Shown piece by piece: positions 34,153 through 45,345 of a DNA stretch of 64,000 bases; position 1 is the stretch's first letter, and each line of letters begins with the position of its first letter. The DNA is taken from positions 28,717,550-28,781,549 of the forward strand of contig NC_030817.1 of NCBI RefSeq assembly GCF_001704415.2. Reading direction: 5' to 3'. The stretch is from Capra hircus. Lineage: Eukaryota; Chordata; Mammalia; Artiodactyla; Bovidae. Below the pieces are notes generated by a model, which ran no database searches, had not been told where the DNA came from, and saw only the letters and a program-made list of their open reading frames with translations. A program made the translations under genes and the position numbers.

Positions 34153-34521
34153 GGACCTGACATTCCAGGTTCCTATGCAATATTGCTCTTTACAGCATCA
34201 GACCTTGCTTCTATCACCAATCACATCCACAACTAGGTATTGCTTTTGCTTTGGCTCCATCCCTTCATTCTTTCTGGAGTTATTTCTCCACTGATCTCCA
34301 GTGGCATATTGGGCACCTACTGACCTGGGGAGATCCTCTTTCAGTATCCTATCATTTTGCCTTTTCATACTGTTCATGGGGTTCTCAAGGCAAGAATACT
34401 GAAGTGGTTTGCCATTCCCTTCTCCAGTGGGCCACATTCTGTCACACCTCTCCACCATTCCCGCCCATCTTGGGTGGCCCCACAGAGCATGGCTTAGTTT
34501 CACTGAGTTTCATTTTATCTC

Positions 34522-34641
34522 ATTGAAGAGATACCCCATGTCCAAGGTAAGAGAAACCCAAGTAAGACGGTAGGTGTTGCGAGAGGGCAGACACACTGAA
34601 ACCGTAATCACAGAAAACTAGTCAATCTAATCACACTAGGA
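34522..34641 (+). mobile_element. Inverted 5'UTR segment of the BovB insertion
   Basis: On the plus strand ggcagacacactgaaaccg... catctaatcacactagga-type sequence parallels the old plus-strand BovB at 34652-34706 (ggcagacagaatgaaaacc). It therefore points the opposite way to the body of its own element. This is the layout produced by twin priming. The outer edge shares the bases cca with the TSD, a possible microhomology. Confidence 0.82.
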
Positions 34642-35029
34642 CCATCAGGAGGCAGACAGAATGAAAACCACAATCACAGAAAATTAATCAAGCTGATCAC
34701 ATTGACCACAGTCTTGTCAAACTCAATGAAACTATGAGCCATGTCATGTAGGGCCACTCAAGAGGGACAGATCATGGTGGAGAGTTCTGACAAAAAGTGG
34801 TACCCTGGTGAAGGAAATGGCAAACCACTTCAGTATTCTTGCCTTGAGAACCCCATAAATAGCACAAATAGGCAAGATATGACACTGAAGATGAACTCCC
34901 CAGGTAGGTAGATGCCCAATATGCTACTGGAGAAATAACTCCAAAAAGAATGAAGAGATGGAGCCAAAGCTAAAACAATGCCCAGTTGTGAATGTCACCA
35001 GTGATGGAAGTAAAGTCCAATGCTGTAAA

Positions 35030-35718
35030 GAACAATATGCATAGAACCTGGAAAGTTAGGTCCATGAATCAAGGCAAATTGGGAGTGGTCAAACAGGAGA
35101 TAGCAAGAGTGAACATTGGCATTTTAGGAATCAGAAAATGATTCAGTTTAATTCAGATGACCCTTATATCTACTACTATGGGCAAGAATCCCTTAGAAGA
35201 AATGGAGTAGGCCTCACAGTCAACCAGAGTCCAAAATGCAGTACTCAGATGCAATCTCATAACAGAAAGAATGATCTCTGTTTGTTTCCAAGGCAAGACA
35301 TTCAATATCACAGTAATCCAAGTCTATGCCCGAATGACTGATGCTAAAGAAGCTGAAGTTGAATGATTCTATGAAGACCTACAAGACCTTCTAGAACTAA
35401 CACCCAAAAAAGTCCCTTTTCATCATAGAGGACTGAAATGCGAAAGTGGGAAGTCAAGACATACCTGGAGTAACAGGCAAATTTGGCCTTGGAGTATAAA
35501 ATAAAGCAGGGCAAAGGCTAACAGAGTTTTGCCAAGAGAACACACTGGTCATAACAAACTCCCTCTTCCAACAACACAAGAGACAACTGTACACATGAGC
35601 ATCACCAGATGGTCAATACCAAAATCAGATTGATTATATTCTTTGCAGCCAAAGATAGAGAAGCTCTATACAGTCAGCAAAAGCAAGACTGGGAGTTGAC
35701 TGTGGCTCAGATCATGAA
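35030..35718 (+). pseudogene. Old BovB endonuclease remnant
   Basis: Corresponds position by position with the minus-strand copy at 33435-34152, but with many more stops and small deletions. SELKW is lost to a deletion near 35145. Peptide islands such as FNSDDPYIYYYGQESLRRNG (35141-35202) survive. Confidence 0.8.
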
Positions 35719-36000
35719 TGGGAGATGGCGATGGCACCCCACTCCAGTACTCTTGCCTGGAAAATCCCATGGATGGAGGAGCCTGGTAGGCTGTAGTTGA
35801 TGGGGTAGCCAAGAGTTGGGCACGACTGAGTGACTTCACTTTCACTTTTCACTTTCATGCATTGGAGAAGGAAATGGCAACCCACTCCAATGTTCTTGCC
35901 TGGAGAATCCCAGGGACGGGGGAGCCTGGTGGGCTGCCATCTATGGGGTCGCACAGAGTCGGACATGACTGAAGCAACTTAGCAGCAGCAGCAGCAGCAG
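35719..36000 (+). mobile_element. Bov-A2 SINE with (CAG)7 end and TSD
   Basis: Dimeric: first monomer from gatggcgatggcaccccac, linker ttcactttcacttttcactt, second monomer to gaagcaacttagcag. The (cag)n run extends at 35983-36003. TSD cagatcatgaa (35708-35718) and cagatcacgaa (36001-36011) has one mismatch. Confidence 0.95.
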
Positions 36001-36189
36001 CAGATCACGAACTCCTTATTGAAAATGCAGACTTAAATTGAAGAAAGGAGGGAAAACCACTAGACCATTTAGGTATGACCTAAATCAAACCCCTTATGAT
36101 TATACAGTGGAAGTTACAAATAGATTCAAGGGATTAGATCTGGTAGACAGAGTGCCTGAAGAACTATGGACAGAAGTTCATAACATAGT

Positions 36190-36357
36190 ATCAGTTCAGT
36201 TCAGTTCAGTCGCTCAGTTGTGTCCGACTCTTTGCGACCCCATGAACCACAGCACGCCAGGCCTCCCTGTCCATCATCATCTGATGGAGTTCACTCAGAC
36301 TCACGTTCATCGAGTCCATGATGCCATCCAGCCATCTCATCCTCTGTCGTCCCCTTC
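36190..36357 (-). mobile_element. Short BovB 3' tail in old BovB
   Basis: Plus strand tcagttcagttcagttcagtcg to catcctctgtcgtcccctt. acatagta to its left and acattgta to its right fit a TSD with one mismatch. Only about 165 bases were copied. Confidence 0.85.
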
Positions 36358-36375
36358 ACATTGTATAGGAGATGG

Positions 36376-36406
36376 TAAAATAAATAAATAAATAAATAAA
36401 TAAAAA
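36376..36406 (+). repeat. (TAAA)n microsatellite
   Basis: Seven consecutive aaat/taaa units next to the BovB tail. Confidence 0.95.
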
Positions 36407-36481
36407 TTCGGAATGAAAAAATGCAAGAAAACAACGTAGTTATCTGAGGGTGCTTTACAAATAGCTGATAAAGAAAGAGAA

Positions 36482-36805
36482 TTGAAAGGCAAAGCAGAAA
36501 GGGAAAGATATAACCAACTGAATGCAGAGTTGCAGAGAATAGCGAGGAGAGATAAGAAAGACTTCTTATGTGAACAATGCAAAGAAATAGAGGAAAACAA
36601 TAGCATGGGGAAGACTAGAGATCTCTTTAAGAAAATTGGAGATACCAAGGGAATTTTTCATATAGGGATGGGTACAATAAAGGAAAGAAAAAGAATGGAC
36701 CTAACAGAAGCAGAAGATATTAAGAAGAGGCGAAAAGAATACACAGAACTGTACAAAAAAGTCTTAATGACCCAGATAACCACGATGGTGTGGTCACTCA
36801 CCTAG
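36482..36805 (+). pseudogene. Old BovB linker remnant
   Basis: 107 codons open: RYNQLNAELQRIARRDKKDF, CKEIEENNSMGKTRDLFKKI, MDLTEAEDIKKRRKEYTELY. It matches the minus-strand copy at 32763-33239 but with more substitutions. It ends just before the RT domain. Confidence 0.85.
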
Positions 36806-36829
36806 GGCCAGACATCCTGGTATGTGATG

Positions 36830-37231
36830 TTAAGTGGGCCTTAGGAAGTATTGCTGCAAAGTTAGCGAAGGTGATGGAATTCCAGCTGAGCTATTTCAAA
36901 TCCTAAGAAATGATACTATTAACGTGGTATACTTAACATGCTAGCAAATTAGGAAAACTCAGCAGTGGCCATAGGACTGGAAAAGATCACCTTTCATTCC
37001 AATCCCAGAGAAGGACAGTGTCAAAGAATGTTCAAAATACCATAGAGTTGTGCTCATTTCACATACTAGCAAAATAATGCTCATAATCCTTCAAGCTAGG
37101 CTCCAGCAGTACACAAACCAAGAACTTTCAGTTGTACAAGCTGGGTTTAGAAAAGCTAGAGGAACCAGAGATGAAATTGCCAACATTTGTTGGCATGGAG
37201 AAAGCAACAGAATTCCAGAAAAACATCTACT
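36830..37231 (+). pseudogene. Old BovB RT N-terminal remnant
   Basis: Decayed sequence of the first part of RT; readable patches include ILQARLQQYTNQELSVVQAG and RKARGTRDEIANI. It stops at gaaaaacatctact, immediately before motif A. The continuation appears to be at 38546. Confidence 0.78.
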
Positions 37232-37243
37232 TAAACTGTGGAA

Positions 37244-37510
37244 TGGAGAACGCAATGGCACCCCACTCTAGTACTCTTGCCTGGAAAATCCCATGGATGG
37301 AGGAGCCTGGTAGGCTGCAGTCCATGGGGTCGCCAAGAGCCAGACACAACTGAGTGACTTCACTTTCACTTTTCACTTTCATGCATTGGAGAAGGAAATG
37401 GCAATCCACTCCGGTGTTCTTGCCTGGAGAATCCCAGGGACGGGGGAGCCTGGTGGGCTGCTGTCTGTGGGGTTGCACAGAGTCGGACACGACTGAAGTG
37501 ACTTAGCAGC
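37244..37510 (+). mobile_element. Bov-A2 SINE with 11-bp TSD
   Basis: Dimeric SINE from tggagaacgcaatggcac to tgaagtgacttagcagc. aaactgtggaa lies at 37233-37243 and 37511-37521. Very similar to, and in the same orientation as, the Bov-A2 at 35719-36000. Confidence 0.95.
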
Positions 37511-37515
37511 AAACT

Positions 37516-38394
37516 GTGGAAAGTTCTGAAAGAGATGGGAATACCAGACCACCTGACCTGCCTCTTGAGAAATCTGTATCCAGGTCAGGAAGCAACAGTT
37601 GGAACTTGACATGGAACAACAGACTGGTTCCAAATAGGAAAAGGAGTACATCAAGGCTGTATATTGTCACCCTGCTTATTTCACTTCTATGCAGAGTACA
37701 TCATGAGAAACACTGGGCTGGAAGAAGCACAAGTTGGAATCAAGATAGCCGGGAGAAATATTAATAACCTCAGATATGCAGTATGGCAGAAAGTGAAGAG
37801 GAACTCAAAAGCCTCTTGATGAAAGTGAAACTGGAGAGTAAAAAGTTTGGCTTAAAGCTCAACATTCAAGAAAAGAAGATCATGGCATCCGGTCCCATCA
37901 CTTCATGGGAAATAGATGGGGAAACAGTGGAAACAGTGTCAGACTTTATTTTGAGGGGGCTCCAAAATCACTGCAGATGGTGACTGCAGCCAGGAAGTTA
38001 AAAGACACTTACTCCTTGGAAGGAAACTTTTATGACCAACCTAGATAGCATATTCAAAAGCAGAGACATTACTTTGCCGACTAAGGTCCGTCTAGTCAAG
38101 GCTATGGTTTTTCTGGTGGTCACGTATGGATGTGAGAGTTGGACTGTGAAGAAGGCTGAGCACCGAAGAATTGATGCTTTTGAACTGTGGTGTTGGAGAA
38201 GACTCTTGAGAGTCCCTTGGACTGCAAGGAGATCCAACCAGTCCATTCTGAAGGAGATCAGCCCTGGGATTTCTTTGGAAGGAATGATGCTAAAGTTGAA
38301 GCTCCAGTACTTTGGCCACCTCATGCGAAGAGTTGACTCATTGGAAAAGACTCTGACGCTGGAAGGGATTGCGGGCAGGAGGAGAAGGGGATGA
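37516..38394 (+). pseudogene. BovB RT C-terminus and tail region, younger copy
   Basis: The frame is readable in pieces: RT GVHQGCILSPCLF-type region near 37640-37680, then a 15-base-scale deletion that removes the YADD box (aacctcagatatgca joins directly to gtatggcagaaag at 37775-37785). A 66-codon piece at 37783-37983 and a 120-codon piece at 38032-38394 (YGCESWTVKKAEHRRIDAFE, LRVPWTARRSN, KLQYFGHLMRR) follow. A dead RT. Confidence 0.8.
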
Positions 38395-38545
38395 CAGAGG
38401 ATGAGATGGCTGGATGGCATCACTTACTCGATGGACGTGAGTCTGAGTGATTTCTGGGAGTTGGTGATGGACAGGGAGGCCTGGCGTGCTGCGATTCATG
38501 GGGTCACAAAGAGTCGGACACAACTGAGTGACTGAACTGAACTGA

Positions 38546-39390
38546 TGTTTTATTGACTATGCTAAAGCCATTTACTGTAGGTATCACAGCAAACTGTGGG
38601 AAACTCTTAAAGAGATGGGAATACCATACCAGCTTACCTGCCTCCTGAGAAACCTGTATGCAGGTCAAGACGCAACAGTTAGAACCAGACGTGGAACAAT
38701 GGACTTGCTCGAATTTGAGAAAGGAGTTCATAAAGACTGAATATTATCATCCTGCTTATTTAACTTACATGCAGAATACACCATGTGAAATACCAGCTTA
38801 GATAAATTTCAATCTGGAATCAAGATTGCCTGGAGAAATATCAACAACTTCAGATAAGCAAAAAAGCTATAACAAACCTAGACAGTGTATTAAAAAGCAG
38901 AGACATCACTTTGCTGGCAAAGGTCTGTATAGGGAAAGCTATGGTTTTTCCAGTAGTCATATACGGATATGAGAATTGGACCATAATGTAGGCTGAACTC
39001 CAAAGAATTGATGCTTTCAAATTGTGGTTCTGGAGAAGAATCTTGAGTCCCTTGAACAACAAAGAAATCAGACCGGTCAATGCTAAAGGAAATAAACGCT
39101 GGATATTCATTGGAAGGACTGATGCTCAAGCTAAAGCTCCAATACTTTGGCTACCTGATGTGAAGAGCTCACCTATTCGAAAAGACCTTGATGCTGGGAA
39201 TAATTGAGGTCAAGACGACAAGGGTATGACAAATGGTTAAAATGATTGGATGGCATCAACATAATGGATGAGTTTGAGTAATCTCCAGGAGATAGTGAAG
39301 AACAGGGAATCGTCACATGCTGCAGTTCATGGGGTTGTAAAGAGTCAAATACAATTTAGCAACTGAACAACTACAACAAAAATGAAATCA
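38546..39390 (+). mobile_element. Older BovB 3' segment (motif A to 3' end)
   Basis: Begins ttttattgactatgctaaag, passes the RT region without an intact YADD, and ends at caactgaacaactac. It has stops throughout and about 400 bases of internal loss after the RT region. Probably the 3' end of the old BovB that starts at 30385. Confidence 0.8.
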
Positions 39391-40522
39391 GATGAGAGAA
39401 ATTATTAAGAGTCACAAGAATGGTTAAGAAAAAGAAACTATTGCTGTTTACATAAAATATGATCATAAACTCAGATAGTCAGTGAAAAAGGTAACTCAAA
39501 CAATAAAAAAATTCAAGAAGTTATCAGAATATATAATTAACATGTGACCCTAATAGTTTTCATAAGCAGAAAAAACAATCAGAGAATATAATGACTATAA
39601 AATACCTGACTTATAACAGCAATGAGGAAGTAAGATACCTAGTAATAAATTTAACCTGATATATACAGTTTACATACAGGAAACTTAACATAATGTTAGA
39701 CTTTAGGACATCATATTAGACTTTAACAAATGGAAAGACATTCTTAGTCCTTAAATTACATGATTTGACATCATTAAATTTAACAGTTCTCCCTAAGTTA
39801 TCAATTTAATGTAAACCCCCAAAAAATATTAGCAAGTTTTTTTTAATGGATCTAGACAAGTTAATACAAGTTTTATGTGGAATACCTAGGAAAATACTTT
39901 AAAAGAAAAGATACCAAGAGACCAGCCCTACAAAACATTAAAAATAATACATCTATAATTAAAATAAGATGGTCCTGGTGCATGGGTGACAGATTGATCA
40001 ATAGGAAAGAGGTAAAAGTCTAGCTATAGAGCAAAGCACATATACAATGTTAGTATATGATGAAGATAACACTTCAATTCACTGGGGTAAGGATGGGCAT
40101 TTTAAGCAATGGTTCTGAAATAATTGGTATTTAGTAAAAAATAAAATTAGATCTATGCCTTATTTCACACAAGAATAAGCTCCACATTGTTCAAGAATCT
40201 AAACACTAAAAAAAAAAAAAAAGAAATGACAAAAGTACTAGTAGAAAACAGATGAATTCCTATATGAATTTCTGTAATACCTGGGGGTGCAAAACTGTTT
40301 TCAAGTAGTAACTCAAAATCTAGAGAAAATTAGAAATTGATATATTTGACCACATAAAAATATGAAACTTTAGCACAGCAAAAAAAAAAAAAAAAATCAT
40401 AAAGTCATAAAGTCATAAGACAACATACCAGAAGAAAATATTTGTAACATCACAGGTAATGCTTATGTTAGTATTAGTTACTAGCTAATATTAGCTAGTA
40501 TTAGTTACTATCTACTAACATT

Positions 40523-40736
40523 GACAAGGATTTCCCGGTGGCTCAGATGATAAAGAATCCACATGCAATGTGGGAGACCTGGGTTCAACCCCTGGGTTGG
40601 GAAGTTCCCCAGGAGGAGGGCATGAAAACTCATTCTAGTAGTCTTGCCTGGAAAATCCCCATGGACAGAGAAGCCTGGCAGGCTACAGTCCATGTGGTCG
40701 CAAATAATCTGACATGACTGAGTGAGCACAACACAA
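40523..40736 (+). mobile_element. Bov-tA SINE with 7-bp TSD
   Basis: gatttcccggtggctcag to catgactgagtgagcac. taacatt lies at 40516-40522 and 40737-40743. Confidence 0.92.
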
Positions 40737-41065
40737 TAACATTAATATATGGAATGCTTAAAATTCTGGGGGACAAAAAACAAAATCCTGAGAGTAAAAT
40801 GACTGAAAGAGAAGTGGGCTATCCAAAAGGGTTTAAATGTCTTTAAACATGTGAAAATAAATTCAGTCTTATCTATAGTAATATAAATGCTAATTAAGAC
40901 TATTCTGAGATATCATTTCTCATTAAGCAGATTGGTAAAAGTTCAAAAATCTAGTAACACACTATTTGCAAGACTGTAGGGAAACAGACTGTCATATATT
41001 GCTGATAAAAATGCAAAATGGTGTAACCCTTATGGATGAGAATGAAGCACTATTTGATGAAAAAT

Positions 41066-42244
41066 CAGTTGAGTTCAGTCAAGTTGCTCAGTCATGTACA
41101 ACTCTTTGCGAACCCAGGGACTGCAGCACACCAGGCTTCCCTGTACATCACCAACTCCCGGAGCTTGCTCAAAGTCAGGTCCATTGAGTCTGTGTTGCCA
41201 TCCAACCATCTCATCCTCTGTCATCCCCTTCTCCTCCCATCTTCAATCTTTCTCAGCATCAGGGTCTTTTCATATGAGTCAGCTCTTCACATCAGGTGGC
41301 CAAAGTATTAGAGTTTCAGCTACAGCACCAGTCCTTCTAACGAATATTCAGGACTGATTTCCTTTAGGATGGACTGGTTGGATCTCCTTGCAGTCCAAGG
41401 GACTCTCAAGAGTCTTCTCCAACACCACAGTTCAAAAGCATCAATTCTTCAGCACTCAGCTTTCTTTACAGTCCAATTCTCACATACATACATGACTACT
41501 GGGAAAACCATAGCTTTGATTAGAAGGCCCTTTGTCGGCAAAGTAATGTCTCTCCTTTTTAACATGCTGTCTAGGTTGGTTATAGCTTCTCTTCCAAGGA
41601 GCAAGTGTCCTTTAATTTCATGGCTGCAGTTGCCACCTGTAGTGATTTTGGAGCCCCTCAAAATTTGTCACTGTTTCCATTGTTTCCCCATCTATTTGCC
41701 ATGAAATGATAGGACCACATGACATGACCTTACTGTTTTGGATGCTGAGTTTTAAGCAAGCTTTTTTCACTCTCCTGTTTCACTTTCCTCAAGTAGCTCT
41801 TTAGTTCTTTGCTTTCTGCCCAAAGGGTAGTGCCATTTGTGTGTATGAGGTTATTGATGTTTCTCCTGGCAATCTTCATTCTAGTTTGGGCTTCATCCAG
41901 CCCAACATTTCACATGATGTACTCTGCATATAAGTTAAATAAGCAGGGTGATAATGTACAGTCCTTATGAACTCCTTTCTGAAATTCGAGCAAGTCCATT
42001 GTTTCACGTCTAGTTCTAACTTTTGCTTCTTTACTTGCATACAGATTTCTCAGGAAGCAGGTCAGGTGGTCTGGTATTCCCATCTCTTTAAGAATTTTCC
42101 AGTTTGTTGTGATCCACACAAAGTCAAATCCACAGTCATTTGCGTAGCCAATAAAGCAGAAGTAAATGTTTTTCTGGAACTCTCTTGCTTTTTCTCTGAT
42201 GTAACAGATGTTGGCAATTTGATCTCTTGTTCTTCTGTTTTCTA
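41066..42244 (-). mobile_element. BovB, 5'-truncated before RT motif A, 9-bp TSD
   Basis: Plus strand from cagttgagttcagtcaag to ttgatctcttgttcttctg. The duplication atgaaaaat lies at 41057-41065 and 42245-42253. The RT region is present (minus strand 41910-42119: EMGIPDHLTCFLRNLYA) but frames are broken, and the YADD region is changed. An older copy than the one at 31166. Confidence 0.93.
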
Positions 42245-42360
42245 ATGAAAAATAGTGTTTATAGCTTGGGAGTCTGGATGAACTGTTTAAAGGAACACTT
42301 TGTCCTATTTTTACAGCTTTTCTATGAGTCTGAAATTACATCAAAATTAAAAATTAAAGG

Positions 42361-42690
42361 CAAATATTGTTCTGCATGCTCTTGAAAGTAGACTATAGGA
42401 AATGAACAAGAGAAGGGAGAACTTGCCATATTGCAAGTAATAAATGATATTAGTCCCAACCAGGATAGTCACAGCCTAGGTAATGAGAATGAGATGATTT
42501 GATTCTGGATATACCTTGAAGAGAAATCTAATATTTCCTGATAGACTAGATGTAGAGTGGAAGAGATTGAGATGACCAAAGGTGACCCCAGTAGTTTGGT
42601 ACGAGCAACTGAACAGATGGACTTGGCATCAACCTAGATGGGAAGGACAATGGATGGTACAAGTATGAAGGATAGCTACAGAATGAGACT
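42361..42690. other. No feature recognised
   Basis: Unique-looking sequence. Confidence 0.4.
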
Positions 42691-42860
42691 TGTTAATCAG
42701 GAAATATTTATTAGATATTTAAATGGGGTGGTAAGCACTACACTTAATACTTAGTATAGCTTGTACCCATGCAGTATCTCAAATATCCTCATGTTTTGCA
42801 GTGTAGAAGGACCAGGAAGAAAAGGAGAGTGAGAGACTTTCCCTTCCTAGCTAAGATAGT
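42690..42860 (+). mobile_element. MIR-like SINE, ancient
   Basis: gtaagcactacacttaatac, cagtatctcaaatatcctca and gactttcccttcctagctaa follow the order of MIR core landmarks (gca.t..gctaagc, atctcatttaatcctca, cttgcccaaggtca). Divergence is high. Confidence 0.5.
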
Positions 42861-43644
42861 GAGCCAACATAATATCCTCTTGATTATCCTTGGCTTTACA
42901 CTGACTAGCATGTTTCTGTGTCCAAACACTCTTAAAACTTCTAGTGACTCCTCCCCGTTTCATGTGAACTGAATGTAGAGAACTGAGACCACTGTCCATT
43001 ACTCCACCCTAGCAAGCCAGGTTTGACTAGAATAAAGTGATTATATTTTGGAAGTTGCTGTAGTTCTTTTATTGGTAAAATGCTATTCAGACTTTAAAAG
43101 TGCTGATTAGGAAAGCTGACATTTTTTGGTGTGGCTGAAGCTCAGACCTAATTATGTCAGTGTAAGTATAAGTTTTATTAATTTAAGCTTTTTAATCACC
43201 TTGATTTTTTCATAGTGTCTATTCTTACTGAAAACATCTGTACCATTCAGTGCATTTTTCAGTGTGGGTTACCTAAATAGTATCAAAATCTACTGTGAGC
43301 ATACAGTAGGCATTCATTAAATACACAAAACTTATTCCTTAGTCAACAAAGATAACAATGGACTTTATTTAAATAGGGAAACAAAAAAATACTTTCAATA
43401 AATGCCTAGTATGCCTGATATTTTTGTGACCCAAAAGAATGACTTCTTTTAATGACTTATACTAGGAATGATCTAGACCTTGGCCTATGAATACAAAACA
43501 TTGTCATTTACCAACAAAATGTTTCCTTTTATTTTTTCTTCTGTCCTTCTTTTATAGTTTTGGAATCTGAATTAGCCTTTATAGGAGAAAATGCTCCCAA
43601 GGAATCAATGCAGATAACTATGTTAGTTTTTAGCTGAATAACAA
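42861..43644. other. Mostly unique; short L2/MIR-type tail at about 43295
   Basis: agtaggcattcattaaatac resembles the 3' end of L2/MIR. Otherwise no feature. Confidence 0.4.
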
Positions 43645-45182
43645 AAATTCTTGAGAGATGAAGATGGTGGACTAGGAGGATTGTTGAGTTCACCTCCTCC
43701 AGTGAACACATATCAAAAGGGCATCTGCATGTGGGGCAATTCTCACTGAAGAAAAACTATAGCTGGCAGAGACTCTAAGGCAACAGAGGATTTAAAGAAA
43801 GAGTTAAGAGGGAAGGGAAGAAAAGTGACTAGGTCAAGACCTGTGCCCCTAGGATGGAACAGAGAAGAGGAGGGTTACTGGGCTCAGAGATCTTTCCATG
43901 GGAGTGAGCAGTTTGAATCACTTATTGGGCACCTCAGGCCTGGAATCTAACACCAGGAAGATGGGTCCTCTTAGACGGCTTGAAAAACAGTGAGGATAAC
44001 AGGAAGGCTGAAAGAAACCTCAATTCCACCCATGAAAAAAAAGATACATGCTTGCTTACTCCCAGAAACAAAGTGGAGGGAGAAGATTGAAAATGCCTGT
44101 TACTCTTGCCTTTTCCAGCACCAACCCTGCACATGCCCCAGCTTACACTGAGCACCCACTTCAGCTCTTCTTGCTCTAATATGATCCCTTCTGGGGTAAA
44201 GGTGCCATTGCTGTGAGAGGGAGAATATGCACTTAGAGTGACGAAGAACTCAGACCCAACCCACGGGACTTCTGCTCCAGCACCTTGAGACCTGATCCTG
44301 ACCTAGACCATGCCTCTGCTAGAGTGGTGACAGCCACTGAGAATAGAAGCCCCAACTCACATCTGGCTCTGTCTCTAGCCCCTCCATCTCCAGACTTACT
44401 TCTTCCACCAAGGTCATAGATACCAGTACAGCCTGGAGCAAGTGGTGACCTATCCTCACATCAGATTCAGCTTTCTGACCAAAACAACTGGGCACACATA
44501 GATTGCATAGGGATGCTCCCACACAAGGACACACATGCAAGAGAGGGATGGATAACTGTTCCATCCAAATTCAAAGAAAAAGTTAAGCAAATAAACAAAA
44601 TGAGAAGAAGGGAAATTTGTTCAAAATGAAAGAATCAGACGGAACAAGTGAAAAAACAACTAATAGACTGAAAGTGAAGGATGGTAAAAAATATTTCAGT
44701 ACTCATAGCAGATGAAGTAGACATTGAAATTAAGTCTACAAAAACTACAAAGAAAGGCATTATATAATGATAAAAGAATCAATACAAGAAGAGATATTAC
44801 AATCCTTATCATATATGCACATAATACAGGAACACCTAAATATATAAAGAAAATATTAGTAGATATAAAAGGAGAAATTCACAACAATACAATAATAGTA
44901 GAGGATGTTAACACCACATTTACCTCAATGGACAGATAATCCAAACAGATTATCCAAACACATTATCACTGTGTCCAATAAGGACACAGTGATCTTAAAT
45001 TTGACCAGTTGGACTTAATAGATAAGCAGAGTACATTTAATCCTGAAACGGCAGAGTATGTTTTTCAAATGTACATGGAACATTCCCCAAGATAAATGAC
45101 ATGATAGGTCATAAAACAAGTCTTTGCAAATTTAAGATGGAAGAAATTATGTAAAGCATTTTTCTGACCACAATAGTGTCAC

Positions 45183-45345
45183 TGTTTTTGTTGTTCAGTC
45201 ACTAGGTCATGTCCGACTCTTTGCGACCCTATGGGCTGCAGCATGCCAGGCTTAGTTGTTCCTTGTTTGGTTCTAACTGTTATTGCTTGACCTGCATACA
45301 GGTTTCTCAGGAGGCAGGTAAGGTGGTCAGTATTCCCATCTCTGT
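45183..45345 (-). mobile_element. BovB with internal deletion
   Basis: The first ~70 bases (45183-45252, gttgttcagtcactaggtc) are the BovB/Bov-tA 3' end. They join directly to about 90 bases of the RT region (45253-45345, tgcatacaggtttctcagga). About 1 kb in between is missing. Confidence 0.85.

Larger units (their letters stand above)
31166..34641 (-). mobile_element. BovB, nearly full length, 14-bp TSD, 5' end inverted
   Basis: Flanked by ccatcaggaggcag at 31152-31165 and 34642-34655. Subtracting the internal SINE leaves about 3.27 kb, close to the known BovB length of about 3.2 kb. The minus-sense body runs from the 3' tail (31166, ttcagttcagttcag) up to about 34520. The last ~120 bases, 34522-34641, are BovB 5'UTR in the opposite (plus) orientation. 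The coding region is open in long pieces but has stops, frameshifts and a lost catalytic aspartate, so it is dead. Confidence 0.93.
37232..38545 (+). mobile_element. Younger BovB copy, 5'-truncated, inside the old BovB (inferred)
   Basis: Starts at aaactgtgg just after motif A and runs to the 3' end actgaactgaactga. It is clearly less diverged than the sequence on either side. The old BovB leaves off at the codons before motif A and resumes at 38546 with ttttattgactatgc, the next stretch of the consensus. That is the expected picture of an insertion. A deletion plus a separate BovB is the alternative. Confidence 0.6.
30385..39390 (+). mobile_element. Old plus-strand BovB, nearly complete, host of a nest of insertions
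   Basis: Segments read in order: 5' region 30385-31165; resumption at 34642/34656 (cagacagaatgaaaacc); decayed endonuclease 35030-35718; linker 36012-36190 and 36404-36830; RT start to 37231; then, after what looks like a younger BovB insert, 38546-39390 to the 3' end. Frames are broken throughout. Insertions: a Bov-tA, a minus-strand BovB, two Bov-A2, a BovB tail and a younger BovB. Placing the first and last segments in one element is my reconstruction. Confidence 0.7.
39391..42360 (+). mobile_element. Ancient L1 ORF2 C-terminal region, interrupted
   Basis: Pieces 39391-40522, 40744-41065 and 42254-42360 look like the degraded end of an old L1 (for example aataagatggtcctggtgc, tgggtgacagattgatcaat, ggaaacagactgtcatatat). 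A14 and A17 runs occur at about 40209 and 40381. A Bov-tA and a BovB are inserted in it. Confidence 0.55.
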
